A stretch of 32,665 nt of DNA, from assembly GCF_017741935.1 (NCBI RefSeq), contig NZ_JAGHMH010000031.1:1-32665 (forward strand), read 5' to 3'. Position numbers and translations under genes: made by a program. Position 1 is the stretch's first letter. Every line of letters begins with the position of its first letter. This document shows positions 8,497 through 16,963 of the stretch, one piece after another. The notes beneath the pieces are model-generated. The model saw only the letters and a program-made list of their open reading frames with translations, was not told the origin of the DNA and searched no databases. Source of the stretch: Rhizobium sp. 16-449-1b (lineage in GTDB: Bacteria > Pseudomonadota > Alphaproteobacteria > Rhizobiales > Rhizobiaceae).

Positions 8497-9490
8497 CTGG
8501 AGCCTCCGCAAGTTTGCCGATGGCAACCGGCTTTTGCCGACGCTTTCGTGCCTTTGTCACGAGGTCATAAAGATGATCACCGATCCCCCGTCTGAGACCG
8601 AGTACGATCAACAGGATGATCACTCCGAGGACGAAATTCTGATACTCGGTATGAGCGCGGACAAAATGCTCAATCAGCTCAAGTAGGAAGGCGCCAAGTA
8701 AGGGACCGAGGAAGAGCTTCGTTCCCCCAAGCATGAGCGCGAAGATAGCGTCGCCAGAAGTCGTCCAGAAGCCAAACTCCGGGTATGCGCCCGATACGAA
8801 AAGCGCAAGGATAACGCCACCGACACTAGCCATTGCCCCAGACAAAACGAAAACCGCCAGCTTCATTGCGAAAACATTGACACCTAAAAAGTCTGCTCGC
8901 GTGGCGTTATCCCTAATGAGGCGCAATGTGTAACCAAAAGGCGACTGCCAAACCTGGCGCATGATTATTGCGCAGAGCGCAAATAACGTGATGCAGAACA
9001 GATACTGATTGTAACCATTGCCCAGATCTATACCGAGAAAGGCTGGTTTAGGGATGCCGCCGAGCAGGCCTTGGTCGCCGCCGGTGAGGCTGACCCAAGT
9101 CAGAACGATGCTATAAAACAGCATCTGGAATGCAAGCGTGATGAAAGAGAAATAGACATCTTTCAGTCGCACGCAAATTACACCTGTCACGGTAGAAAGC
9201 ACTGCCGAGCCAATAACCGTAAGGACGACGGCGGCCGGGATGGACACATTGCCACTCTGCATCAATAGGCCAAAACAATAGGCCCCAAATGCGAAGAAAA
9301 GTGCGTGTCCAAACGCTACAAGGCCTGTCAGCCCCACTAGCATGTTGAGCGACATGGCAAGCAGGCCATATGCTGCTACATAGATGATAAAGTCAGTTAC
9401 GGCCGCACTAGGAAATATCCAAGGTAGGATGGCAAATAACGCAATCCCAAGGAGGCTGAGACCTATGTTCATTGCTAGATTTGAGGTCAT
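8489..9490 (-). CDS. livM: Branched-chain amino acid-type ABC transporter permease LivM
   Basis: A 333-residue hydrophobic protein with roughly eight to ten membrane segments. It includes the LivM-type motif AAYGLLAMSLNMLVGLTGLV near residues 38-57 and the cytoplasmic coupling region VWQSPFGYTLRLIRDNATRA. It forms the translocation channel with LivH in the inner membrane. The start at 9490 overlaps the livH stop by 4 bp (ATGA arrangement). The C-terminal tail is basic and cytoplasmic. The family call is secure from layout and neighbours; the cargo is not known. Confidence 0.94.
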   Translation of the reverse strand: MTSNLAMNIGLSLLGIALFAILPWIFPSAAVTDFIIYVAAYGLLAMSLNMLVGLTGLVAFGHALFFAFGAYCFGLLMQSGNVSIPAAVVLTVIGSAVLSTVTGVICVRLKDVYFSFITLAFQMLFYSIVLTWVSLTGGDQGLLGGIPKPAFLGIDLGNGYNQYLFCITLFALCAIIMRQVWQSPFGYTLRLIRDNATRADFLGVNVFAMKLAVFVLSGAMASVGGVILALFVSGAYPEFGFWTTSGDAIFALMLGGTKLFLGPLLGAFLLELIEHFVRAHTEYQNFVLGVIILLIVLGLRRGIGDHLYDLVTKARKRRQKPVAIGKLAEAPDA

Positions 9491-10392
9491 CGTGTGAGCC
9501 TTTCGCCAAACAGGCCCTCAGGCTTCAGGATGAGGACAGCTGCCATGATCGCGAACATCAAGCCATCGGTGAAAAGAGGGAAGCCGATCGCCCCAAAAGC
9601 CTTGATGAAGCCGACGAGGATTGACGCCACGAATGCGCCTCCGATCGAACCCATTCCACCAATGACGATGATGATGAAACTGTCCAAGAGGAAGGAAAGT
9701 CCCATTCCAGGTGTTAGTGTTCTAATCGGCGCAGCGAGTCCTCCGGCAAGGCCCGCTAAACCGCAACCAACGCCAAACACTGCAGCATAAAGCAATGTTG
9801 TGTTGATGCCGAGCACGCTGACCATGCTGGGATTAATTGCTAGCGCCCGAACGATCTTTCCGAACTTGGTACGGTTGATTACGAACCAAAGCACTAAACC
9901 CGCTAGAGCGGATGCACCGATCATGAAGAGATAATAGGCCGGGACATACCCACCTGCGATGTTGATCGGAGGTAACGCGAACACATCCGGCATTCCCATC
10001 ATTTTGTATTCGCTACCGTAGATAAAGCGGACCGCATCATCTAAAATCAAGGTCAAGGCGTAGCAGACCAGCAATTGCATCAATAGATCTGCGCCGTAGA
10101 TCCGACTTATTACAAGTCGTTCGATAATGATCCCTACAATTCCGGTGGCTAGCGTCGCGATTGCGAGTGCAACCCAAAAGTTGCCGGTCACCCCGTAAGT
10201 GCTGAGCGCGAAATATGCGCCGAGCATGTAAAGGCCACCATGAGCGAAGTTTGTGACGTTTAGGACGCCGAAAATCAATGATAGTCCGGATGCGACCAGA
10301 AACAACAACATCCCGATGATAAAAGCCGTCGAGATCTGCGTGGTCGCACATGCTGGACTGCTCAAGCACGTAAGCAACGCGTCAATGTTCAT
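9487..10392 (-). CDS. livH: Branched-chain amino acid-type ABC transporter permease LivH
   Basis: A 301-residue membrane permease. After an N-terminal segment it shows the LivH pattern ASGLSLIFGVLNVTNFAHGGLYMLGAYF at about residues 34-61, then about seven further hydrophobic segments. The cytoplasmic loop has TKFGKIVRALAINPSMVSVLGIN, and the C-terminus has IVIGGMGSIGGAFVASILVG, both standard for the family. It begins 31 bp after the solute-binding-protein stop and overlaps livM by 4 bp. The start at 10392 has GGAG about 7 nt upstream. Confidence 0.95.
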   Translation of the reverse strand: MNIDALLTCLSSPACATTQISTAFIIGMLLFLVASGLSLIFGVLNVTNFAHGGLYMLGAYFALSTYGVTGNFWVALAIATLATGIVGIIIERLVISRIYGADLLMQLLVCYALTLILDDAVRFIYGSEYKMMGMPDVFALPPINIAGGYVPAYYLFMIGASALAGLVLWFVINRTKFGKIVRALAINPSMVSVLGINTTLLYAAVFGVGCGLAGLAGGLAAPIRTLTPGMGLSFLLDSFIIIVIGGMGSIGGAFVASILVGFIKAFGAIGFPLFTDGLMFAIMAAVLILKPEGLFGERLTR

Positions 10393-10423
10393 GTTTTTAC
10401 TCCTTCGAACCGATCAGAAAAAA

Positions 10424-11689
10424 TCAGAGGTAACCCTTGGATTTCTTCCATTCGTTTTCGAACTCGATGATCCTGCTCCAATCTACGGAGACGAAATTAT
10501 CGAGATATGGCGGGGTCTGGACCGTCTGTGACCAGGCGACTGGATAGTTTATAATGGTGTGGTCAGAACCGCGCATCGTAATCTCGCCATTTACACCGAG
10601 TGGCGACTTGATCGTCATGTCTTCAAGCTCAGACGCGAGGGCTTGGCCATCTGTCTTGCCATTCGTGCGCTTTAGCGCTTCTGCGATGAAAGCTGCACCT
10701 ACGTTCGCCTCCCATCCCCAGCCAGTCGGGTCATAGCCTACAAGCTTCTTGAATGCGTCGGCAAAATCTCTGTTCTCTTGAGTGTCCGGCGACTTTCGGC
10801 TGTACCGATAGGCAGTGTGAATTCCCGTGGGCAACTGCTTGATCGCAGTAAGGACCGGGGTGTCCCCAATTGCCGTCGAGAACACCGTCGTATTGTCGAA
10901 CAGACGGTATAGGTTAGCCTGTTCCACGAACGCGACTAGATCGCCGCCCCAGAGCGCAGAGTAAATTGCTTGTGGTTGTTGGCTAAGGATCTTCGTGATG
11001 CTTTCGGTATAATCTGGTGCGTAAAGCTTCGGCCAGGTCTGATCAACGAATTCGATCGATGGATCGTAGAGCTTGACCAGCTCCATAAATTGAGCGGTGT
11101 TGTCGCGTCCAAACGCGTAGTCCGGTGAGCATGTGACCCACCGTTTCAAACCTTTCTCCTTGGCTACCTGCGACGCATAAATGCCGCCAACGACGGCATC
11201 GTGTATCCCTTGCCGGCACGCGCGAAAAGCAGTCTTCACAAATAGCTTAGGGTCTGCCGTCAACGAGGATGTTTCGGTTTCCGCGTGTACGCACAACACC
11301 GGCAGGCTTCGAATGACTTCCTGGACGGCGAAGGAACCTGCCGACGATTCACCGCTGAGTATGATTTCGCAGCCATCGGAGTTAATCAGGTCGCGCGTGA
11401 GCTTCGCGGCAACATCGGGCTTCCCCTCAGAATCGCGAACCACAAGTTCGATCTTTCGACCATTGATGCCTCCCGCCTGGTTGACGGCATCAAATATCAG
11501 GCTCGCACCCGCACGCGCGGTATTTCCAAGCATCGCGACGCGGCCGGACAGGATCGTTGTCATCCCGATCCGGATCGTGTTCGTCTCGGCCCTAGCTATA
11601 TAAGGAAAACCTGTTACCGCGACAGCGGTCGTGGCCGCGGCCGCCTTAATGAAGTCACGGCGACCGAGTGCTTGAATTGAATTGCTCAT
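10424..11689 (-). CDS. ABC transporter substrate-binding protein with Tat-type signal peptide
   Basis: A 421-residue periplasmic binding protein of the Leu/Ile/Val-binding (PBP1-like) family. Residues 10-15 (RRDFIK) form a twin-arginine motif, followed by an Ala-rich hydrophobic stretch and a likely cleavage after ARA near residue 34. The mature protein begins with TNTIRIGMTTILSGRVAMLGN and contains GGINGRKIELVVRDSEGKPD and SGESSAGSFAVQEV, as in LivK-type receptors. It captures the ligand in the periplasm for LivHMGF. The ATG at 11689 has GGAGGAG about 5 nt upstream; the longer start at 11722 lacks one. Tat export of a binding protein suggests folding in the cytoplasm before export. The gene sits 78 bp after the esterase stop, the largest gap in the operon, so an internal promoter is possible. 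Confidence 0.93.
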   Translation of the reverse strand: MSNSIQALGRRDFIKAAAATTAVAVTGFPYIARAETNTIRIGMTTILSGRVAMLGNTARAGASLIFDAVNQAGGINGRKIELVVRDSEGKPDVAAKLTRDLINSDGCEIILSGESSAGSFAVQEVIRSLPVLCVHAETETSSLTADPKLFVKTAFRACRQGIHDAVVGGIYASQVAKEKGLKRWVTCSPDYAFGRDNTAQFMELVKLYDPSIEFVDQTWPKLYAPDYTESITKILSQQPQAIYSALWGGDLVAFVEQANLYRLFDNTTVFSTAIGDTPVLTAIKQLPTGIHTAYRYSRKSPDTQENRDFADAFKKLVGYDPTGWGWEANVGAAFIAEALKRTNGKTDGQALASELEDMTIKSPLGVNGEITMRGSDHTIINYPVAWSQTVQTPPYLDNFVSVDWSRIIEFENEWKKSKGYL

Positions 11690-11767
11690 CTTTCTCCTCC
11701 CAGAGTTATCCTTACTTCGCAAAGGAATGCGGACCGAGGACCAGAAGGACCGTCGGCCGGTTTGTCG

Positions 11768-12745
11768 TCATGTCGTTACGGTAGACTCCCCCCTCTTATG
11801 CACATGCCTCCACTCCTCAGATAACATGAAGGCAGCGTATAAAAGCACACCTTGTGCCGCACCGATCGCCTTACCAAGATTTAGGAATCCGTGCGCTTGA
11901 TCGGGTAGGTTCAGCGTCGTGACAGGCACGCCTTCTTCTTCCAATCGGTTTGCATATTGCCGTCCCTCCTCACCCAATGGATCAAGGCCACATGTGAGCA
12001 CAAACGCGGGTGGTAATCCCTCAAGGCTCTCAGCCAGAATTGGAGAGGCGTGCCAGTGGCTACGTTCTTCGACGTCGGGAATATAGTGATCGACAAACCA
12101 CCGGATGGTCGAAGCCGTCACGAGCATCCCCTCGGCCGCGCTAGCGAATGTTGAAGTTCCCAACCGGAGGTCGACTGCTGGATAGAACAGTAGCTGGTAG
12201 ACGGACTTTGGCAAATCACCATCTCTGCCCATAAGCGCGAGAATGGTGGCAAGGTTACCGCCGGCACTGTCGCCACCAACTGCAAGAGTGTTAGCGTCGA
12301 TCATCAGTTCATCGGCGTGAGAAAATACCCACTGGAAAGCTGCGACGGCATCTTCGACAGCGGCAGGAAACGGGTTTTCCGGCGCCAGCCGGTAATCGAC
12401 TGAAACAACACAGCATCGTGAGGCGCTTGCCAGCGTACGACAAATACCTTCATGGGACTCTGGACTGCCGAGCATCCAGCCGCCGCCGTGAAAATAGACA
12501 AGACAAGACAAGATCTCATCACCGTCAACGCCCCGGATCACCCGCAATCCGATTTTCGATGATGGCCCGTCAATCTCGATGTCGCGAACTGATGCCACCG
12601 GCTGGAGTGCAGGTTGATCGGCCCGTCGCCGAGCGGCGTAGTTTGCCCGCGCCACTTGTGGTTCTTGACTCTCCAAGAGCGGAAGGTGAGCAGCCGTTGC
12701 TGCGTCTACCATGGCGCGAACATCGGGATTGATTGGCCTTGACAT
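11768..12745 (-). CDS. Alpha/beta hydrolase, HSL-family esterase/lactonase
   Basis: A 325-residue hydrolase of the hormone-sensitive-lipase family. The oxyanion motif HGGGW is at residues 86-90, the nucleophile elbow GDSAGG at 158-163 gives Ser160, Asp255 is in CGLDPLG, and His285 is in DQAHGF, so the triad is complete. DYRLAPENPFPAA (117-129) is also typical. The ATG at 12745 has GGAGGAG about 5 nt upstream. It follows the Baeyer-Villiger monooxygenase by 21 bp. Baeyer-Villiger products are esters or lactones, so the natural inference is that this enzyme hydrolyses the monooxygenase product. No signal peptide is seen; it should be cytoplasmic. Confidence 0.93.
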   Translation of the reverse strand: MSRPINPDVRAMVDAATAAHLPLLESQEPQVARANYAARRRADQPALQPVASVRDIEIDGPSSKIGLRVIRGVDGDEILSCLVYFHGGGWMLGSPESHEGICRTLASASRCCVVSVDYRLAPENPFPAAVEDAVAAFQWVFSHADELMIDANTLAVGGDSAGGNLATILALMGRDGDLPKSVYQLLFYPAVDLRLGTSTFASAAEGMLVTASTIRWFVDHYIPDVEERSHWHASPILAESLEGLPPAFVLTCGLDPLGEEGRQYANRLEEEGVPVTTLNLPDQAHGFLNLGKAIGAAQGVLLYAAFMLSEEWRHVHKRGESTVTT

Positions 12746-12766
12746 GAATCTCCTCCGCAAGCTTTG

Positions 12767-14416
12767 TTAACGCGTTACGAACCCGCGATAATCATTCTCC
12801 GCTATCTCCCTAGAAAGATTAGCGTAGTAGGCCATTCCGCCGGCATAGGGCATGAAGGCACGTGGTTTGCCGGGGACATTAGCTCCCAGATACCAAGAGC
12901 TGCTGGCCATGGGTAGCAAAGTCTTGTTGGCAGCGCGGTTAACCTCTTCTACCCATTCATCCGCAGCAGCAGGATCTGGCTCGATCCGAGATAGCCTTCG
13001 ATCATTCATGTCCCGAATGCAGTTTCTAATCCATTCGACATGCTGCTCTATGGCAACTGGATTGTTGGTGAGGACCGAAGGGCTTCCTGGTCCCATGACA
13101 GTAAAGAGGTTCGGAAAATGCGGCACCTGGATACCAAGATAATTTCGCGGTCCCTGGGCCCATGTCTCTTTGAGCGTTCGTCCTCCGACACCTCGAATGT
13201 CGATTTTGAGGAGCGAGCCCGTCATCGCATCGAAACCAGTAGCGAAAATGATCACGTCGAGCGGATATTCAGCATCAGTTGTCTTGATACCGGTTTCCGT
13301 GATCTCGACAATCGGTGTCGCCTTGACGTCGATCAGTGATACATTTTCGCGGTTGAACGTTTCAAAGTAGTTTGTGTCAATTGGTGGTCGTTTCGACGCG
13401 AACGGATGGTCTTTCGGTACAAGCTTCTCAGCTGTTACCGGGTCTTTAACAACCTGCCGAATTTTTTCGCGAATGAATTCCGACGCGGTGTCGTTTGCAC
13501 TCTTGTCTTGCAGTAAGTCGCGATAGGAAGCCCTGAAGCGAAGTCCCCCCTTCGTCCACGCGTCTTCGTAGCGCTGTTGGCGAGCCTCATCACTGACTTC
13601 AAGCGCGGATTCCTGGTTGACGTCGAAAGGATGCCCGTTGGTAGACGTTCTCGCCTTGAGGCGGATCTCGTCGTAGTTGTCCTGGATCCACTGCTGGTCG
13701 TCTGACGAAAGCGGGCGGTTTCTCGCTGGCACGCTGTAATTTGCAGTCCGCTGGAAAACGGTAAGGTGTTTCGCTTGGTCCGCCACCACTGGCGCCGCCT
13801 GAATGCCCGTCGATCCGGTTCCGATTATCCCAACCGACTTGCCCGAAAAATCCACAGGGTGATGTGGCCAATTGCCAGTGTGATACCATTCGCCCGCAAA
13901 TTTATCCAATCCGGCAATGTTGGGCACGTTCGCGGATGAGAGGACACCTACCGCCGAAATCAGAAAGCGAGCACGATAGCTCTTGCCTTCATTTGTCGAG
14001 ACGAGCCACGTGTCGGTATCCTCTTCGAAGATCGCGGATTCCACCCGCGTGTTCAGGCGAATGTCGCGACGCAGGTCGAATCGATCCGCCACATGCGAAA
14101 GGTACCGACGGATTTCGTCGTGCTGCGGGTACAATTCCGTCCAGCGCCACTCGTCCTGCAACTCCTTGGAAAACGAATAGCAGTAGTAGTAGCTTTCCGA
14201 GTCACACCGTGCCCCTGGGTAGCGATTCCAGTACCACGTCCCACCGACATCACCTGCGACATCGAAGACGACCGCTGACAAATTCAATTGGTCACGCAGT
14301 GTGTGCAACTGATAGAGGCCAGAGAAGCCTGCCCCTATGATTATGGCATCGAATGTCGCCACATCATTGGAATTGAGGGTATAATCAGTTGTTAGGGCGT
14401 TAGCCTCATGTGACAT
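12767..14416 (-). CDS. Type I Baeyer-Villiger monooxygenase (FAD/NADPH-dependent)
   Basis: A 549-residue flavoprotein with two dinucleotide folds: GAGFSG at residues 28-33 for FAD and GTGSTG at 199-204 for NADPH. Between them are VGGTWYWNRYPGARCD (57-72), an extended BVMO motif, and FAGEWYHTGNWP (173-184), which fits the fingerprint FxGxxxHxxxWP exactly. IIFATGFDAMTG is the late ATG-type motif. Such enzymes insert one oxygen of O2 next to a carbonyl, giving esters or lactones. The length is close to cyclohexanone and cyclopentanone monooxygenases. It is the first gene of a ten-gene operon and is divergent from a LysR regulator. Whether the ketone is cyclic, aromatic or open-chain cannot be told from sequence. 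Confidence 0.95.
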   Translation of the reverse strand: MSHEANALTTDYTLNSNDVATFDAIIIGAGFSGLYQLHTLRDQLNLSAVVFDVAGDVGGTWYWNRYPGARCDSESYYYCYSFSKELQDEWRWTELYPQHDEIRRYLSHVADRFDLRRDIRLNTRVESAIFEEDTDTWLVSTNEGKSYRARFLISAVGVLSSANVPNIAGLDKFAGEWYHTGNWPHHPVDFSGKSVGIIGTGSTGIQAAPVVADQAKHLTVFQRTANYSVPARNRPLSSDDQQWIQDNYDEIRLKARTSTNGHPFDVNQESALEVSDEARQQRYEDAWTKGGLRFRASYRDLLQDKSANDTASEFIREKIRQVVKDPVTAEKLVPKDHPFASKRPPIDTNYFETFNRENVSLIDVKATPIVEITETGIKTTDAEYPLDVIIFATGFDAMTGSLLKIDIRGVGGRTLKETWAQGPRNYLGIQVPHFPNLFTVMGPGSPSVLTNNPVAIEQHVEWIRNCIRDMNDRRLSRIEPDPAAADEWVEEVNRAANKTLLPMASSSWYLGANVPGKPRAFMPYAGGMAYYANLSREIAENDYRGFVTR

Positions 14417-14539
14417 ATATTCTCACTCCCGTATAAAACATCGGTATCGAAATTTGTTCGTCCGATCTGAGAACTTGCCTGTAGCACAGCTTTTGACTGC
14501 CGAGGTCTCCTCCAGATCTCTCGCATTTAGAGCTAGCAT

Positions 14540-14586
14540 TTCATACCGAAGGTGCATATCGTGCAAACGTTCCAACAAGGTATGAA
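14540..14586. promoter_or_regulatory. Inverted repeat in the BVMO/LysR divergent promoter region
   Basis: The 190-bp gap between the divergent BVMO and LysR genes contains a perfect 8-bp inverted repeat, TTCATACC (14540-14547) and GGTATGAA (14579-14586), separated by 31 bp. The second arm lies about 20 bp before the LysR ATG. LysR proteins usually bind dyads in such gaps and often repress their own gene. It is a candidate binding site for the LysR regulator; the wide spacing is unusual, so it may be two half-sites. Confidence 0.4.
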
Positions 14587-14606
14587 GAATTTTCATAGGC
14601 TACTCC

Positions 14607-15494
14607 ATGGATCTCCGTAGCGAATATTCAGTTATCGTTAGCGTCGTAAGCGAAGGCAATTTTTCCGCCGCGGGCCGGAAGCTCGCGATGACGCCCTCAG
14701 CCGTCAGCAAGCTCGTTTCCCGTGTGGAAGAGCGGCTGGGCGTTCTCCTATTCAACCGATCAGGCGCGGTGGTCAGCCCAACGGCAGAAGGTCGATCCTT
14801 TTACGATGCCGCTTTGCAGGCAATTGTCGCCATAGAAGCTGCGGAAGCGTCTGTTTTTGCTGGCCGATTGGTTCAGGACACCCTGCGAATCCGATGCATG
14901 CCCGCGTTTGCAGTTGTGCAACTTGCGCCGATCATTCCGGAATTTTGCAGGCTCCACCCCGCCATTCAACTTGATATCCACTTATCTATGGATCCCGGGA
15001 ACCCCCTCGGTGGCGGGGTAGACGTCGCCATCCACGTCGGCCCACTGCCGGACTCTTCGCTCATTGCACGCCGTTTTTCGGGGACACGCTGGATAATTTG
15101 CGCCTCGCCGCACTACCTTGAAAGGCACGGAACGCCAAGCTCGCCCGCAGAGCTTTCATCGCATCAATGCCTGAACTTCACACCCTCGATCGTTCACCGG
15201 CCGTGGTCATTCAAAGGCGATGATGGCTCCATGCAATACCTCCGAATTACCGGTCGCATCGTCGCAAACCAGAGCCAAATGCTCCATGCTCTTGCGTGTG
15301 GTGGTGCCGGGATCGTCCAACTCACGGAATTCGCAGTCAGAGATGATCTCAAGGCCGGTCGGCTTGTCGAACTCTTTCCCGAAATGCAGAACGACGACGT
15401 TGATCCGATCTATGCGATCCATCGGACACGAAAGTTCGTCCCGCCAAAAATAAGAGTGTTCCTTGACTACCTAGAATCCTCTTTCAGAACCTGA
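14607..15494 (+). CDS. LysR family transcriptional regulator
   Basis: A 295-residue LysR-type regulator. The winged helix-turn-helix covers about residues 1-60, with GNFSAAGRKLAMTPSAVSKL (17-36) and EERLGVLLFNR (41-51). The effector domain begins near residue 90 with TLRIRCMPAFAVV and contains DVAIHVGPLPDSSLIARRF, the usual pattern. It is divergent from the Baeyer-Villiger operon and is the likely activator of that operon in response to a pathway compound, and it may control the MFS exporter downstream on the same strand. A weak AGG is about 7 nt before the ATG. Confidence 0.93.
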   Translation: MDLRSEYSVIVSVVSEGNFSAAGRKLAMTPSAVSKLVSRVEERLGVLLFNRSGAVVSPTAEGRSFYDAALQAIVAIEAAEASVFAGRLVQDTLRIRCMPAFAVVQLAPIIPEFCRLHPAIQLDIHLSMDPGNPLGGGVDVAIHVGPLPDSSLIARRFSGTRWIICASPHYLERHGTPSSPAELSSHQCLNFTPSIVHRPWSFKGDDGSMQYLRITGRIVANQSQMLHALACGGAGIVQLTEFAVRDDLKAGRLVELFPEMQNDDVDPIYAIHRTRKFVPPKIRVFLDYLESSFRT

Positions 15495-15674
15495 ATTCAG
15501 CTCATCCAAAGAATCTTGTGCGGCCAATCTGCGTTTCGGCCCGCGCTATAACCATTGAGACGTCCACCGTTTATCGTGACGCATCCGTCGGAGCCGCTGA
15601 CCTTCCACTTAGATGTCGTGCAGCGGCGGGCCTCTCATCTCCGTACCGCTTTTCCGTATCACTCAGTGCAGAAG

Positions 15675-15713
15675 GTGTTGCCAACACGATCCTCATTTCG
15701 ATATATGTATCGA
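15675..15713. promoter_or_regulatory. Two palindromes upstream of the MFS exporter gene
   Basis: Within 70 bp of the MFS start are two exact inverted repeats: GTGTTG-C-CAACAC at 15675-15687 and TCGATA-TATG-TATCGA at 15698-15713. They lie 5' of the chosen ATG at 15740 and argue that the long upstream extension of that frame is not coding. Either could be an operator; the cognate regulator is unknown, with the adjacent LysR the nearest candidate. Confidence 0.4.
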
Positions 15714-15739
15714 CTGATCCATATATAGGAAATTCAGAA

Positions 15740-16963
15740 ATGGTAACGGCAACCACTACCTCGCCCGCCAACGATAACTCGGAGCGATTGCCAGTTGCTG
15801 GGCTGCTTGCCCTGGCGATGACAGGGTTCATCTGCATTCTTACTGAAACGCTTCCTGCAGGACTCTTGCCGCAGATGAGCCGGGGGCTCAACGTATCCCC
15901 TTCCCTCGCGGGCCAGACCGTCACGGCGTATGCCGTCGGCTCTTTGGTTGCAGTGATCCCCTTGACGATTGTCACGAGTACCTGGCGCCGGCGCAAAGTC
16001 CTAATGTTGACGATTTTCGGTTTTCTGGTCTTCAATACTGTAACTGCGATATCCTCGGATTTCGCTTTGACCCTTGTTGCACGTTTGTTTGCGGGCGTTT
16101 CGGCGGGTTTGGCATGGAGCCTGTTAGGCGGATATGCACGGCGCATGGTGTCAATACATCAACAAGGGAAGGCGATGACCATCGCTATGGTAGGCACCCC
16201 TATCGCGCTATCGTTTGGCGTCCCACTTGGTACGTGGTTCGGTGCGGCTGTCGGCTGGCGTGCGGCCTTTTGGATAATGTCGCTGTTGACACTCATGCTA
16301 ATTGTCTGGGTCCTGACGAAGGTGCCCGATTTTCCAGGCCAGAAGAAGGACGAGCGTAGATCGTTGCTACGGGTGCTGACGACACCTGGTGTGAGGCCGG
16401 TTCTGGCAGTGGTCATTGCCTGGATGCTTGCGCATAATATCCTCTATACGTACATCGCGCCATTCTTGGAAGGCGCTGGGTTGAAAGGACGCGTCGATAT
16501 CGTGCTGCTCGTCTTCGGGTTAGCAGCACTAGGGGGAATCTGGGTTACCGGAAAATTCGTCGATCATGCGTTGAGAGCGCATGTGCTAATAAGTCTGGCA
16601 GCCTTTGCGTTAACATCGCTCTTACTCGCGATCGTTCCAACTTCCCAGGTAATGATATACAACGGTGTGGTGGTCTGGGGTCTGACTTTCGGTGGCGCAG
16701 CGACGCTCCTTCAGACTGCCCTGGCGGATACCGCTGGAGATGGCGCCGACGTAGCGCAATCGATAAATGTAGTAGCATGGAATGGCGCCATCGCCGGGGG
16801 CGGCATCATGGGGGGTATTCTGCTCGACGGCTACGGTGCCTCGTCGTTTCCGTCGGTGCTCATCGTCCTAGTTGCCGCGGCATTGGCGATTACATGGTTC
16901 GCCCGTACTCATGGGTTTCCCCCTGGGCATCGCCTTTCGAAAGAGAGAGTCTTGGGGCACTGA
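15740..16963 (+). CDS. MFS transporter (DHA1-type exporter)
   Basis: A 407-residue major facilitator protein with about twelve membrane segments in two halves. The N-half begins after an Asn/Ser-rich tail of about 18 residues and has TETLPAGLLPQMSRGL, as in sugar-efflux/drug-efflux DHA1 members, and a basic loop TWRRRKVL between segments 2 and 3. The C-half is separated by a charged loop (PGQKKDERRSLL, about residues 203-214). I chose ATG 15740, with AGGAA about 8 nt upstream. The frame is open back to 15518, but that stretch is polar, unlike the family, and contains palindromes. It is codirectional with the LysR gene about 245 bp upstream and may export an intermediate or toxic substrate of the adjacent pathway. 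Confidence 0.9.
   Translation: MVTATTTSPANDNSERLPVAGLLALAMTGFICILTETLPAGLLPQMSRGLNVSPSLAGQTVTAYAVGSLVAVIPLTIVTSTWRRRKVLMLTIFGFLVFNTVTAISSDFALTLVARLFAGVSAGLAWSLLGGYARRMVSIHQQGKAMTIAMVGTPIALSFGVPLGTWFGAAVGWRAAFWIMSLLTLMLIVWVLTKVPDFPGQKKDERRSLLRVLTTPGVRPVLAVVIAWMLAHNILYTYIAPFLEGAGLKGRVDIVLLVFGLAALGGIWVTGKFVDHALRAHVLISLAAFALTSLLLAIVPTSQVMIYNGVVVWGLTFGGAATLLQTALADTAGDGADVAQSINVVAWNGAIAGGGIMGGILLDGYGASSFPSVLIVLVAAALAITWFARTHGFPPGHRLSKERVLGH

Noticed and set aside
12767..14416. Flavin-containing monooxygenase (FMO) instead of BVMO
   Set aside because: The Trp-Pro ending of the fingerprint (FAGEWYHTGNWP) and the GGTWYWNRYPGARCD motif favour type I BVMO.
15518..15739. N-terminal extension of the MFS exporter
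   Set aside because: It is polar and contains two exact palindromes; the family N-terminus fits the ATG at 15740 with its own ribosome site.
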